This document shows, in pieces, positions 45,827 through 58,364 of a stretch of 64,000 nucleotides of DNA (positions within the stretch are counted from its first letter, which is position 1; each line of letters begins with the position of its first letter). The position numbers were made by a program, and so were the translations under genes. Under the pieces are notes generated by a model, which was not told the origin of the DNA, did no database searches, and saw nothing but the letters and a program-made list of their open reading frames with translations. The stretch covers positions 227,520,001 to 227,584,000 of the forward strand of contig NC_092337.1 of the NCBI RefSeq assembly GCF_046630445.1. Direction: 5' to 3'. This DNA comes from Rutidosis leptorrhynchoides (lineage: Eukaryota; Streptophyta; Magnoliopsida; Asterales; Asteraceae).

Positions 45827-48800
45827 GCAACTACAACAATCATCCCAACAACAATAACAACTGCAACAACAACAACAATCAGAAGCAGCTATGCCAAAGG
45901 TGTGAAAAGTATCACTCGGGGTTCTGCACCAAATTTTGCAACAAGTGTAAAAGAAATGGTCATAGCGCGGCGAAGTGTGAGGTCTACGGACCAGGGGTTA
46001 ACAGAACCAAAGGAACAAATGGTGTTGGAACGAGTAATGGCGGAGCAAGTATCGTCGGAGCAAGTTATGCCAATGTAGTTTGTTATAAATGTGGGAAACC
46101 GGGCCATATTATTAGAAATTGCCCGAACCAGGAGAACACGAATGGACAAGGCCGCGGAAGAGTTTTCAATATTAATGCGGCAGAGGCACAGGAAGACCTG
46201 GAGCTTGTTACGGGTACGTTTCTTATTGACAATAAATCTGCTTACGTTTTATTTGATTCGGGTGCGGATAGAAGCTATATGAGTAGAGATTTTTGTGCTA
46301 AATTAAGTTGTCCATTGACGCCGTTGGATAGTAAATTTTTACTCGAATTAGCAAACGGTAAATTAATTTCAGCAGATAATATATGCCGGAATCGAGAAAT
46401 TAAATTGGGTAGCGCAATATTTAAGATTGATTTGATACCAGTAGAGTTAGGGAGTTTTGATGTAATAGTTAGCATGGACTGGTTGAAGAAGGTGAAAGCA
46501 GAGATCGTATATTATAAAAATGCAATTCGCATTGTACGAGAAGAAGGAGAACCCTTAATGGTGTACGGAGAAAAGGGCAACATGAAGCTACATCTTATTA
46601 GTAATTTGAAGGCACAAAAACTAATAAGAAAAGGTTGCTATGCTGTTCTAGCACACGTCAAGAAAGTACAAACTGAAGAAAAGAGCATCAATGATGTTCC
46701 CGTCGCAAAAGAATTTCCCGATGTATTTCCGAAAGAATTAACGGGACTACCTCCACATCGATCTGTTGAATTTCAAATAGATCTTGTACCAGGAGCTGCA
46801 CCAATAGATCGTGCTCCTTATAGACTCGCACCCAGCGAGATGAAAGAACTGCAAAGCCAACTGCAAGAACTATTAGAACGTGGTTTCATTCGACCAAGCA
46901 CATCACCATGGGGAGCTCCTATTTTGTTTGTCAAGAAGAAGGGTGGCACATTTAGGTTGTGTATTGACTACAGAGAGTTGAACAAACTTACCATTAAAAA
47001 CCGTTATCCACTGCCGAGAATTGACGACTTATTTGATCAACTACAAGGCTCGTCAGTTTATTCGAAGATCGATTTACGTTCTGGATATCATCAAATGATA
47101 GTAAAGGAGGATGATATTCCAAAAACTGCTTTTAGGACGCGTTATGGTCATTACTAGTTTATGGTTATGCCGTTTGGATTGACTAACGCACCAGCTGTGT
47201 TCATGGACCTTATGAACTGAGTGTGTGGGCCATATCTTGACAAGTTTGTCATTGTTTTCATTGATGACATACTTATTTACTCAAAGAATGACCAAGAACA
47301 CGGTGAACATTTGAGAAAGGTGTTAGAAGTATTGAGGAAGGAAGAATTGTACGCTAAGTTTTCAAAGTGTGCATTTTGGTTGGAAGAAGTTCAATTCCTC
47401 GGTCACATAGTGAACAAAGAAGGTATTAAGGTGGATCCGGAAAAGATAGAAACTGTTGAGAAGTGGGAAACCCCGAAAACTCCGAAACACATACGCCAGT
47501 TTTTAGGACTAGCTGGTTACTACAAAAGGTTCATCCAAGACTTTTCCAGAATAGAAAAACCCTTGAATGCATTAACGCATAAAGGGAAGAAATTTGAATG
47601 GAAGGATGAACAAGAGAAAGCGTTCCAGTTATTGAAGAAAAAGCTAACTACAGCACCTATATTGTCATTGCCTGAAGGGAATGATGATTTTGTGATTTAT
47701 TGTGACGCATCAAAGCAAGGTCTCGGTGTGTATTAATGCAACGAACGAAGGTGATTGCTTATGCGTCTAGACAATTGAAGATTCACGAACAAAATTATAC
47801 GATGCATGATTTGGAATTAGGCGCGGTTGTTTTTGCATTAAAGACTTGGAGGCACTACTTATATGGGGTCAAAAGTATTATATATACCGACCACAAAAGT
47901 CTTCAACACATATTTAATCAGAAACAACTGAATATGAGGCAGCGTAAGTGGATTGAATTGTTGAATGATTACGACTTTGAGATTTGTTACCACCCGGGGA
48001 AGGCAAATGTGGTAGCCGACGCCTTGAGTAGAAAGGACAGAGAACCCATTCGAGTAAAATCTATGAATATAATGATTCACACTAACCTTACTACTCAAAT
48101 AAAGGAGGCGCAACAAGGAGTTTTAAAAGAGAGAAATTTAAAGGATGAAATACCCAAAGGATCGGAGAAGCATCTTAATATTCGGGAAGACGGAACCCGG
48201 TATAGGGCTGAAAGAATTTGGGTACCAAAATTTGGAGATATGAGAGAAATGGTACTTAGAGAAGCTCATAAAACCAGATACTCAATACATCCTGGAACGG
48301 GGAAGATGTACAAGGATCTTAAGAAACATTTTTGCTGGCCAGGTATGAAAGCCGATATTGCTAAATATGTAGGAGAATGTTTGACGTGTTCTAAGGTCAA
48401 AGCTGAACATCAGAAACCATCAGGTCTACTACAACAACCTGAAATCCCGGAATGGAAATGGGAAAACATTACCATGGATTTCATTACTAAATTGCCAAGG
48501 ACTGCAAGTGGTTATGATACTATTTGGGTAATAGTTGATCATCTCATCAAGTCAGCACACTTCCTGCCAATAAGAGAAGATGACAAGATGGAGAAGTTAG
48601 CACGACTGTATGAAGTCGTCTTCAGACATGGAATACCAATCTCTATTATCTCTGCTAGGGATGGCAGATTTATTTCAAGATTCTGGCAGACATTACAGCA
48701 AGCATTGGGAACTCGTCTAGACATGAGTACTGCCTATCATCCACAAACTGATGGGCAGAGCGAAAGGACGATACAAACGCTTGAAGACATGCTACGAGTT

Positions 48801-49535
48801 TGTGTTATTGATTTCGGAAACAGTTGGGATCGACATCTACCGTTAGCAGAATTTTCCTACAACAACAGCTACCATTCAAGCATTGAGATGGCGCCGTTTG
48901 AAGCACTTTATGGTAGAAAGTGCAGGTCTCCGATTTGTTAGAGTGAAGTGAGGGATAGACAGATTACGGGTCCGGAGATTATACAAGAAACTACCGAGAA
49001 AATCATCCAAATTCAACAACGGTTGAAAACCGCCCAAAGTCGACAAAAGAGCTACGCTGACATTAAAAGAAAAGATATAGAATTTGAAATTGGAGAGATG
49101 GTCATGCTTAAAGTTGCACCTTGGAAAGGCGTTGTTCGATTTGGTAAACGGGAGAAACTAAATCCAAGGTAGATTGGACCATTCAAGATTATAGATCGTG
49201 TCGGACCAGTAGCTTACCAACTGGAGCTACCTCAACAATTCGCTGCTGTACATAACACTTTCCACGTCTCAAATTTGAAGAAATATTTTGCTAAAGAAGA
49301 TCTCACTATTCCATTGGACGAAATCCAAATCAAAGAAAAACTTTAATTCATTGAAGAACCCGTCGAAATAATGGATCTTGAGGTTAAGAGACTTAAACAA
49401 AACAAGATACCGATTATTAAATTTCGATGGAATGCTCGTAGAGGACCCGAGTTCACCTGGGAGCGTGAAGATCAGATGAAGAAGAAATACCCGCATTTAT
49501 TTCCAGAAGATACGTCAACACCTCCAACTGCTTAA
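44956..49535 (+). pseudogene. E6 gag-pol remnant
   Basis: From ATG 44956 the frame stays open through gag, knuckles, protease and into RT, making it the best preserved gag-pol here. Gag capsid region 45100-45600; poly-Asn 45705-45880; knuckles (CQRC..C and [14 protein letters not shown]) 45892-46125; protease [10 protein letters not shown] near 46256; RT from about 46840 with [10 protein letters not shown] near 47260. RNase H ([10 protein letters not shown]) 47700; integrase HHCC 48270-48400; core with [14 protein letters not shown] near 48730; chromodomain-like tail ([15 protein letters not shown], then RGPEFTWEREDQMKKKYPHLF-type end) to 49535. Breaks: TAG 47155, TGA 47218, 1-nt deletion near 47727, TAG 48939, TAG 49170, TAA near 49344. 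Dead as a polyprotein. Confidence 0.93.
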
Positions 49536-49570
49536 AATTTCGGGACGAAATTTATTTAACGGGTAGGTAC
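49536..49570 (+). other. E6 polypurine-tract region
   Basis: TTTCGGGACGAAATTT and TTTAACGGGTAGGTAC directly before the LTR start at 49571. Confidence 0.8.
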
Positions 49571-52500
49571 TGTAGTGACCCGAACTTTTCCATGTTTATA
49601 TATATATTAAATGAAATTGTTATTTACATGATTAATTATTTCCAACATGTTAAGCAATCAAACTTGTTTAGACTTGATTAATAGAAATAGGTTTCATATA
49701 GACAATTGACCACCCAAGTTGACCGATGATTCACGAACGTTAAAACTTGTAAAAACTATACGATGACATATATATGGTTATATATATAGTTAACATGATT
49801 TTATTATAAGTATGTATCTCATTAGGTATTTTAACAATGAGTTATATACATAAAAATGAGACTATTAATTTAAGAAACTCGAAAACGATATATATAACGA
49901 TTATCGTTATAACAATGTCTTACTAGGTACATATGAATCATATTAAGATATTGATACACTTGGTTAATTATGTTAAATGATAATTAAATATATTATTAAG
50001 TGTATTAATAATGAAATACATATGTAAAAATAAGACTACTAACTTAATGATTTCGAAACGAGACATATATGTAACGATTATCGTTGTAACGACATTTAAC
50101 TGTATATATATCATACTAAGATATATTATATATCATAATATCATGATAATATAACAATTTAACATCTCATTTGTTATAATAAACAATGGGTTAACAACAT
50201 TCAACAAGATCGTTAACCTAAAGGTTTCAAAACAACATTTACATGTAACGACTAACGATGACTTAACGACTCAGTTAAAATGTATATACATGTAGTGTTT
50301 TAATATGTATTCATACACTTTTGAAAGACTTCAAGACACTTATCAAAATACTTCTACTTAACAAAAATGCTTACAAATACATCCTCGTTCAGTTTCATCA
50401 ACAATTCTACTCGTATGCACCCGTATTCGTACTCGTACAATACACAACTTTTAGATGTATGTACTATTGGTATATACACTCCAATGATCAGCTCTTTGCA
50501 GCCCATGTGAGTCACCTAACACATGTGGGAACCATCATTTGGCAACTAGCATGAAATATCTCATAAAATTACAAAAATATGAGTAATCATTCATGACTTA
50601 TTTACATGAAAACAAAATTACATATCCTTTATATCTAATCCATATACCAACGACCAAAAACACCTAAAAACACTTTCATTCTTCAATTTTCTTCATCTAA
50701 TTGATCTCTCTTAAGTTCTATCTTCAAGTTCTAAGTGTTCTTCATAAATTCTAAAAGTTCTAGTTTCATAAAATCAAGAATACTTCCAAGATTGCAAGTT
50801 TACTTCCAAGTTTTCTAAATCCATTCCAAGTAATCATCCAAGATCAAGAAACTTTATTTCGAGTGGAAATCTTACTTGAAATTGTTTTCGTGTCATGATT
50901 CTGCTTCAAGAACTTTCAAGCCATCCAAGGATCCTTTGAAGCTAGATCTATTTTTCTCATTTCCATTAGGTTTATCCAAGGAACTTGAGGTAGTAATGAT
51001 GTTCATAACATCATTCGATTCATACATATAAAGCTATCTTATTCGAAGGTTTAAACTTGTAATCACTAGAACATAGTTTAGTTAATTCTAAACTTGTTCG
51101 CAAATAAAAGTTAATCCTTCTAACTTGACTTTTAAAATCAACTAAACACATGTTCTATATCTATATGATATGCTAACTTAATGATTTAAAACCTGGAAAC
51201 ACGAAAAACATCGTAAAACCGGATTTACGCCGTCGTAGTAACACCGCGGGCTGTTTTGGGTTAGTTAATTAAAAACTATGATAAACTTTGATTTAAAAGT
51301 TGTTATTCTGGGAAAATGATTTTTATTATGAACATGAAACTATATCCAAAAATTATGGTTAAACTCAAAGTGAAAGTATGTTTTCTAAAATGGTCATCTA
51401 GACGTCGTTCTTTCGACTGAAATGACTACCTTTACAAAAACGACTTTTAACTTATTTTTCCGACTATAAACCTATAATTTTTCTGTTTAGATTCATAAAA
51501 TAGAGTTCAATATGAAACCATAGCAATTTGATTCACTCAAAACGGATTTAAAATGAAGAAGTTATGGGTAAAACAAGATTGGATAATTTTTCTCATTTTA
51601 GCTACGTGAAAATTGGTAAAAAATCTATTCCAACCATAACTTAATCAACTTGTATTGTATATTATGTAATCTTGAGATACCATAGACACGTATACAATGT
51701 TTCGACCTATCATGTCAACACATCTATATATATTTCGGAACAACCATAGACACTCTATATGTGAATGTTGGAGTTAGCTATACAGGGTTGAGGTTGATTC
51801 CAATATATATATAGTTTGAGTTGTGATCAATACTGAGATACGTATACACTGGGTCGTGGATTGATTCAAGATAATATTTATCGATTTATTTCTGTACATC
51901 TAACTGTGGACAACTAGTTGTAGGTTACTAACGAGGACAACTGACTTAATAAACTTAAAACATCAAAATATATTAAAAGTGTTGTAAATATATTTTGAAC
52001 ATACTTTGATATATATGTATATATTGTTATAGGTTCGTGAATCAACCAGTGGCCAAGTCTTACTTCCCGACGAAGTAAAAATCTGTGAAAGTGAGTTATA
52101 GTCCCACTTTTAAAATCTAATATTTTTGGGATGAGAATATATGCTGGTTTTATAAATGATTTACAAAATAGACACAAGTACGTGAAACTACATTCTATGG
52201 TTGAATTATCGAAATCGAATATGCCCCTTTTTATTAAGTCTGGTAATCTAAGAATTAGGGAACAGACACCCTAATTGACGCGAATCCTAAAGATAGATCT
52301 ATTGGGCCTAACAAACCCCATCCAAAGTACCGGATGCTTTAGTACTTCGAAATTTATATCATATCCGAAGGGTGTCCCGGAATGATGGGGATATTCTTAT
52401 ATATGCATCTTGTTAATGTCGGTTACCAGGTGTTCACCATATGAATGATTTTTATCTCTATGTATGGGATGTGTATTGAAATATGAAATCTTGTGGTCTA

Positions 52501-53520
52501 TTGTTACGATTTGATATATATAGGTTAAACCTATAACTCACCAACATATTTGTTGACGTTTAAAGCATGTTTATTCTCAGGTGAATACTAAGAGCTTCCG
52601 CTGTTGCATACTAAAATAAGGACAAGATTTGGAGTCCATGTTTGTATGATATTGTGTAAAAATTACATTCAAGAAACTGATTTCGATGTAACATATTTGT
52701 ATTGTAAACCATTATGTAATGGTCGTGTGTAAACAGGATATTTTAGATTATCATTATTTGATAATCTACGTAAAGCTTTTTAAACCTTTATTTATGAAAT
52801 AAAGGTTATGGTTTGTTTTAAAAATGAATGCAGTCTTTGAAAAACGTCTCATATAGAGGTCAAAATCTCGCAACGAAATCAATTAATATGGAACGTTTTT
52901 AATCAATAAGAATGGGACATTTCTTCGTGACCCGTATACGTCTCAGACTCGATCATAACTCAAACTATATATATTATTATAGAATCAACCTCAACCCTGT
53001 ATAGCGAACTCGATCATTACATCATATAGAGTATCTATGGTTATTCCAAATAATATATATAGATGCGTCGATATGATATGTCAAAACCTTGTATACGTGT
53101 CCCGATATGTAAAATGCGTAAAAATAAATAACAGAAATTAAATGACGATAAATAAAGTGCGTAAAGTAAATAACAGAAATTAAATGACGATAAATAAAAT
53201 TGCGAGAATGTAAATTGCGATAATTAAATTGTGATAAATAAAATGTAATCAGTTAGCTAGGAGCAATTAGCTAGGAACAGTTAGCGTGAATTCTTAACAA
53301 AATTTCTCATAGTTAATTTATTTGTTTCTAACAAATTTTATTTTGTCAAATGTTTTCTTCATTATGCCACTTGTTGGATTCTGATAAATCAAAATCCCAA
53401 TATGAAATTGGATGAATATGGTTATTCTGTGGTGAATGGATTTATATATCGGTGGTCAAAATCTCGCAACGAAATCAATTAATATGGAACGTTTTTAATC
53501 AATAAGAACGGGACATTTCA
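49571..53520 (+). repeat. E6 3' LTR with internal rearrangement
   Basis: TGTAGTGACCCG start; true end at 53520 (ACATTTCA), fixed by the ACCAC duplication that follows. It lacks about 85 bp near 50850 relative to the 5' LTR. It carries an extra 0.6 kb near its end: a 65-bp LTR-end segment is present twice (about 52859-52923 and 53456-53520) around a foreign 530-bp block. No gene seen. Confidence 0.85.
52924..53455 (+). other. foreign block inserted in the E6 3' LTR
   Basis: Opens CGTGACCCGTATACGTCTC and matches E3 internal sequence 18075-18600 in the same plus orientation. That includes the tandem AACAGAAATTAAATGACG unit and the TTGTTGGATT.TGATAA stretch. It is flanked by the duplicated LTR end, not by a 5-bp target duplication. 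Confidence 0.7.
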
Positions 53521-53525
53521 ACCAC
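53521..53525. repeat. target-site duplication of E6 (right copy), ACCAC
   Basis: Matches 29765-29769. Confidence 0.85.
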
Positions 53526-55330
53526 CCCCAACCACAACTTTGTCATAAACCTCAACTTTACAATCTATCCCACGAGCACCAATGTCATACGCTCTATAGA
53601 TACCAAGGAATACTAACAACAACAAACGATGAAGTATTGATTCATAGCTTTATTGGAGAAACATTCAGCGGCGATTATGTAGTCTCTAAAGTCTTAGAGA
53701 TTATCTATTCTAGCCCTAACCAAAAATCAGTTGAGTGGACCAAAATGATAGAAGGAAGAGAAGAAACCCTAACGAGAATGGTGTGTGATTTACAAGTTAG
53801 ACTTGTTTTACCAACAGTTAGTGCCGTCAGCATCGTCAAAATCAGCAGCACCTATAACATAACAAACTCCGTCAGTTCAATAATCACTGTGGACATCATT
53901 ACGAATCAACAACGAGTATATTGTATCAACGAGTTATGAAGTATTAACTCAATTCCACCGAAATATTTATATGTATATCTTATATATATAAATTTTTAAA
54001 CCTTAATAAAACTTTCCGTACTAAGCTATTATGTGTGAATCTTAACTACTCAGTTAATTCATATTACTAATATGCAATGAGGTACGTCCTTCGTCAGTAA
54101 ATTAACCATCGTTAACTACGATCCCTACTTTTAATTCAATAAATTCCATTTCATAATAAATCAAGCGAATTATTCAAAAATATGTTTGATTTTACACTTT
54201 CATCATCGATGTACTCGAAACTTTTCAGATAACATCATTCGTACCTTACGAAGTTCACAAGAATTTCACGAACACCAACATCATGCATCAATAAATAACG
54301 AAGTATTGATTCATAATTTCAATACCATTGAAGAAATACTTATGTAATTTCTAAAGTTTTAGGGATTATTCAGTTCTAGTTTCAACCGTAAACCAAATGA
54401 GTTTAATTTAATATTAACTCATTAGATCTATGTTACATCTGAAGAAAATATACACATATATATTTTCATAAAGACTGTAATAAAATCTTTTTGTACAAAA
54501 TATTAATTGTGAAATTTTTTTTTAACGGGTAGGTAACACCCGAGAGATATATAAATTCACAATTAATATGTTACATTCTTTGAATCTAATTAAGCAAATC
54601 ATCAACTATACTCCCTAATCTCACAACAATATACATTCTTGTATAGAAATCAAAACAACCATTCCCACCCAAATTTGATTACGTATTCTGATAAAAATTT
54701 AAGTTAAGATTCAACCGGTATCATCACTCTTAGATTCCTATATCTTTCAAAGTTATACTTTGACTTCAAAACTGTGCTAGAATATCATATGTATATTAAC
54801 GATTACAATATGTGTTCAAACCCTCCAAAATTTCTAAAGACACTTCAAACAATGAACAATCGAGATGATGATCTAACCACATGTTACCCACAGTTATGTA
54901 CCTGAAAAACCCTCAAAACTAAAGTCATAAGTTTAACACGTACCCGTGTCAGATCCTTTGGCATTTATTAGCTAAAATAATTTTTTGATCTCTTTTCAAA
55001 ATAGACAGTTTTGTCAAAGCTCCGACAAGACAACTTCAACATTTCAGTCGAAACAGTCTTATTACAACCTCGATATATACGTTGCCCTGTCGCCATCGTT
55101 ACCGGGGAACCGTTTATATTCCACCGCATTACCAATAAACTTATCAGTAACTGTAATGATCTAGGATTTTTCCAAAAAATCACTATATTTATCAGAACCC
55201 CATCATTTATTCATCTGCATCTTGTAATGAGAATTGCCATACGAATCATCGGGAATTAGCAATCAGTATTTTGAAGTATCGCAGCATGTCTACACCAACA
55301 GTTTTATGTGTACATATAACGGACTTACAT
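53526..55330 (+). other. E5 internal region, mostly non-coding
   Basis: Resumes E5 after E6. It contains a diverged direct duplication (53625-53720 and 54296-54390, both with GAAGTATTGATTCATA), a PPT-like hairpin (54526-54542) and a block (about 55010-55160) aligning with E3 17531-17792. The open frames at 53637-53939 and 55011-55259 are not recognisable proteins. Confidence 0.5.
54526..54542 (+). other. PPT-like hairpin inside E5
   Basis: CGGGT-AGGTAAC-ACCCG preceded by TTTAA; the E5 counterpart of the hairpin at 18686-18702 and of those in E6 and E7. Confidence 0.6.
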
Positions 55331-55332
55331 AC

Positions 55333-55615
55333 ATTGAATGTGAAGTTTCTGAAAAACACCCTGAACTGCGAACTAGTTCTTGAAATGCTGATGAAGCAGC
55401 AAAAACTATAAATGATCTTAACAGTAAAAAGTTTGATGATAAAGAATAGTGTGCTGGCAAAGCTTAGAAAAAGAGAAGGTTTGGAACTGGAAAACGGATT
55501 GAGAAAAGTATGAAGGAGGCTGTGGATAAATCACAAAGACTAAACCTGCCTTCAAAGAATCCAAATGATTCAGTATCTGCTGAAGTCATTAACGAATACC
55601 TTGCTCCAAACTCTA
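55333..55615 (+). pseudogene. poly(A)-binding protein fragment in E5
   Basis: Recognisable pieces: NVKFLKN (PABP RRM3 starts NVYVKNL), then after an internal deletion NADEAAKTINDLN with SKKFDDKE, a stop where PABP has Trp (TGG to TAG, 55447), CAGKA, a stop where PABP has Gln (CAG to TAG), and KK. After a frameshift MKEAVDKSQRLNL starts at 55510 and runs to NPNDSVS. This is the RRM3-linker-RRM4 boundary of plant PABP, the same segment as in E3, in the same orientation relative to the element. Non-functional as protein. Confidence 0.75.
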
Positions 55616-56243
55616 AACTCTTGCGGACAATATTCTTCATCATCCTCTGATATTAGAAATTCTAAGTTATCATCGTATCTTTCATTATAAATACCATCCA
55701 TATTTCTGAACATAGTCCCATAATTACTCTTATCTAAAATCATTTACCTCTTCGCGCTATCTGTGTTACATCATAAAAGAAACTATTTTAGTTTATAAAT
55801 TCTGAAACCTTCGAGTTTAAAATAAGAATGTTTTGAAGTAGTGTTGGGAACTGAAGCATGAGTTAGTATAATATAATGACACTAAATCAACGTGATTATA
55901 TTACAGTAGGTCATGCTAAGTTTCTAAATGGAACATGATGATTCACAGATCATAACGTCATCATGTGCCATGTTACACGACTCTTGTATTCTACTTAATA
56001 TCTAAAAATACCAAGAAAATATTTTCTTGATGATTCGGTCTTTTCCGAGGTATTCTGGTAATTTGACAAATCAAGATCGTACCATTACCATTTTCTTCTT
56101 AAAACATTAACGATGTTCATTTTGAAATTCATATCTACAAATTCTAGACCATTATTGGCTTGACTTAAAGTCGGGAAAAGGAAACAAAAGCATGAAACTC
56201 CGAAATATAAGGGAGAATATAAAGCCCGATAACAACACCTAAA
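55616..56243 (+). other. E5 internal non-coding stretch
   Basis: Aligns with E3 16589-17224 in inverse orientation (e.g. TTGGGAACTGAAGCATGAG near 55845). No gene seen. Confidence 0.5.
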
Positions 56244-56417
56244 TTACAAACCGTGTATATCAATGTTTATCGCAACATAAAGACACGGGAGAATTAAAAT
56301 CACTATAACCCTAAGGGCAAAGTTGAAGTAAGCAAATTCCTCTGGTGGAAGTTGAAAACGGAGAATGATTGTTGCGATAGTAAGGATAAGGACAAGGATT
56401 AGAACTGGATTAAGCAT
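56244..56417 (-). CDS. antisense two-transmembrane microprotein ORF (E5 copy)
   Basis: 57 residues on the minus strand, opposite to E5 sense. It keeps MLNPVLILVLILTIAT at the start and PCLYVAINIDIHGL at the end, with 10 substitutions relative to the E3 copy (16415-16588) and no indel or stop. By hand count roughly 10 differences change the amino acid and 6-7 are silent, a ratio below neutral expectation though on few sites. Two hydrophobic segments separated by PPEE. Function unknown; membrane location inferred from hydrophobicity. Confidence 0.5.
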   Translation of the reverse strand: MLNPVLILVLILTIATIILRFQLPPEEFAYFNFALRVIVILILPCLYVAINIDIHGL

Positions 56418-56484
56418 TTTCACAATCTTTTGAATTTGGGAATTGAGTATAGGAATGATAAAAGTAATGGAACGGAAGAAGTTA

Positions 56485-56491
56485 ATTTATA
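56485..56491 (-). promoter_or_regulatory. TATA box of the antisense ORF in E5
   Basis: TATAAAT on the minus strand, 68 bp before the ATG, followed by AACTTCTTCCGTTCC; the same arrangement as 16333-16339. Confidence 0.5.
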
Positions 56492-56814
56492 GTGAAATAT
56501 CTGATAGAGAAATCAAGACAGATCTTCGCATTTAATTAGAGAGATCCTAATTTCCTTATACGCCGAAGAATCAAATCTTTTGGATTACGAAAATTTTCTT
56601 TAAATCCCTTGAATTTCGGAATTCAACCAAGACAACGTCAAAAGTTAAGACGAAACTTTATTTCTCATTTCATTCCTTTTGTGATAGCTTCACTCTTACT
56701 CTTCAAGTAACCAAATCGTTTTATCTATATTACTCTATGATGATAAAAACTCAAATTTTTAGCTCATATGCGTCATGAAAACATATCTATTGTCAGCCAT
56801 GACTATCCCAATCA

Positions 56815-56849
56815 AATTTCAGGACGAAATTTCTTTAACGGGTAGGTAA
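56815..56849 (+). other. E5 polypurine-tract region
   Basis: TTTCAGGACGAAATTTC then TTTAACGGGTAGGTAA, ending at the LTR start TGTGACGACCC (56850). Confidence 0.85.
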
Positions 56850-58310
56850 TGTGACGACCCAAAAATTTCCGAACAAATTTAAACTTTATCTTTATATTAT
56901 TCCGACACGATAAGCAAAGGCTGTTAAGTTAAATCTCAAGAATTTTAAACTCTGTTCATACGTTCATTTAACCTCTACTAAATTACGACGATTCACGAAC
57001 CATTATTTAATTGGTTATGAATATCTATATATAGGTATATGTATATGTAATAGCTTGAGAATATTAACAAAGTATTAAACGTATAATACTTTACATGAAC
57101 GTATTTGTTTCAAAATATATTTAAAATAATTATCGACGGAATTAAAAGATAATATCAAAAGATTGAAATATCAGATACATTGAATTATGATTTCAAGTCT
57201 CTATTGAGAGGTCCACTTTGATTTAGGAAACCTTTCCTTTTTAACAATATTCAAAATAACTGATAAAGTGATCTTCGAGTAAGGACAAAGTGTCAAGTAG
57301 CGAGAGCTAGCCAGATTGGTGGAAATTCCTGTTAAATTCCAATACATGTTTTACAATAATTGCCACGTGACTTTTGATAAGATAAATTAATTAACCTTCC
57401 TATTATGTAATGTGAAAGTGAAATTAGGGAATATAGGTAAATTAGAAAATAGATATTGACAAGTTAAAAAGATCGACATTTTACATTAAGATGATTCCAT
57501 ACGTTTGATTTCCTTTAGACTTAATCCTACGAGTCATGATTAAACTGGAAGTTAAAACCTTGAAACCTGATATGATTCATATATGATTTTACTTTCATAA
57601 ACGATAACGTCTTTTCGATATAATAGACTTTTTAAGAACATCTTATTATAACCTTTGTAATAAAATGATTTTTGAATATAAAATAATTTGGTTATTAAAA
57701 TGTTTTTATAAACGTTGTATATAAACGAATCATATCCATTTTAAACTTTAAAATACAAATGTTATGAAATAGTAATTCTTAATATTTAAACGATTTCTAA
57801 ATGTATAAGTTTTGAATATCATTAGTTTTGAAAAACTATATATTATATTAAGTAAATAGTTCAAATCTATATTTTGAAATGAAAATATAAAATATATATA
57901 TATTTTAACTTAGTCATAAAACGTCCCGATTTAAAATAAATATATTTTTATATACAACGAGCCACTGATTTATAGAAGCAAATGACCAAAACACTCAAAT
58001 GAATAGGTTACACTTTGAGTGGGTTAGTTTTTCATTGAATTAAGTATTATTACTTATAAAGGTACTCGTCACGGAACATAAAGTATTAATTTTCTCAGCG
58101 TACGAAACTTCGTTCGAAAAACCGAAAGCGGTACATGAGTCGAGTGACAACGTCCATGTCATTAGGATAAAAATTACATTTTTACCATACACATAAATAT
58201 TATATATTATATAAATAATTATATAGATTATTAATTATTAATATATATATTATTATTATTATTCAAACGGAGTCGGCAGAATCACAAAGTGGATATGAGC
58301 TGGATGAAAG

Positions 58311-58361
58311 GGCCATGCGATCGCATGGCCATCCCTCTACTAAACCATGCGATCGCATGGT
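58311..58361. repeat. pair of perfect palindromes in E5 3' LTR
   Basis: GGCCATGCGATCGCATGGCC at 58311-58330 (20 bp) and ACCATGCGATCGCATGGT at 58344-58361 (18 bp), sharing the core CCATGCGATCGCATGG, 13 bp apart. E8 inserted 4 bp beyond the second. Confidence 0.95.
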
Positions 58362-58364
58362 AAG
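58360..58364. repeat. presumed target site of E8, GTAAG
   Basis: The five bases before the E8 LTR; the partner copy would be outside the window. E5's 5' LTR shows the uninterrupted sequence GGTAAGTCAGG. Confidence 0.5.

Larger units (their letters stand above)
29770..53520 (+). mobile_element. E6: Tekay-type chromovirus with acidic ORF and F-box ORF, interrupted by E7
   Basis: 5' LTR 29770-33210, primer site, acidic ORF 33420-34019, F-box ORF (34156-34451 and 44227-44602, split by E7), gag-pol remnant 44956-49535, PPT, 3' LTR 49571-53520 (rearranged near its end). Target duplication ACCAC. Two accessory genes between primer site and gag are not part of the usual gag-pol plan of chromoviruses. 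Confidence 0.85.
24768..58364 (+). mobile_element. E5: non-autonomous LTR retrotransposon interrupted by E6 and E8
   Basis: 5' LTR 24768-28872, primer site 28875-28886, coiled-coil ORF remnant 29280-29729, E6 insertion 29770-53525 (including one target-duplication copy), rest of the internal region 53526-56849 with PPT, then 3' LTR from 56850, cut at 58365 by E8. The remainder lies beyond the window. Internal sequence aligns block by block with E3, so the two are related non-autonomous families with different LTRs. No gag-pol enzymes are encoded. Confidence 0.8.
56850..58364 (+). repeat. E5 3' LTR, 5' portion (cut by E8)
   Basis: Aligns with 24768-26244 and stops one base before the shared GGTAAGT ends, where E8 begins. 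An extra 40 bp near 56880-56920 matches the E3 LTR start (CACGATAAG) and is missing from the 5' LTR of E5. Confidence 0.85.

Noticed and set aside
53637..53939. 100-codon ORF in the E5 internal region
   Set aside because: No motif, and the aligned E3 region is not open in the same frame.
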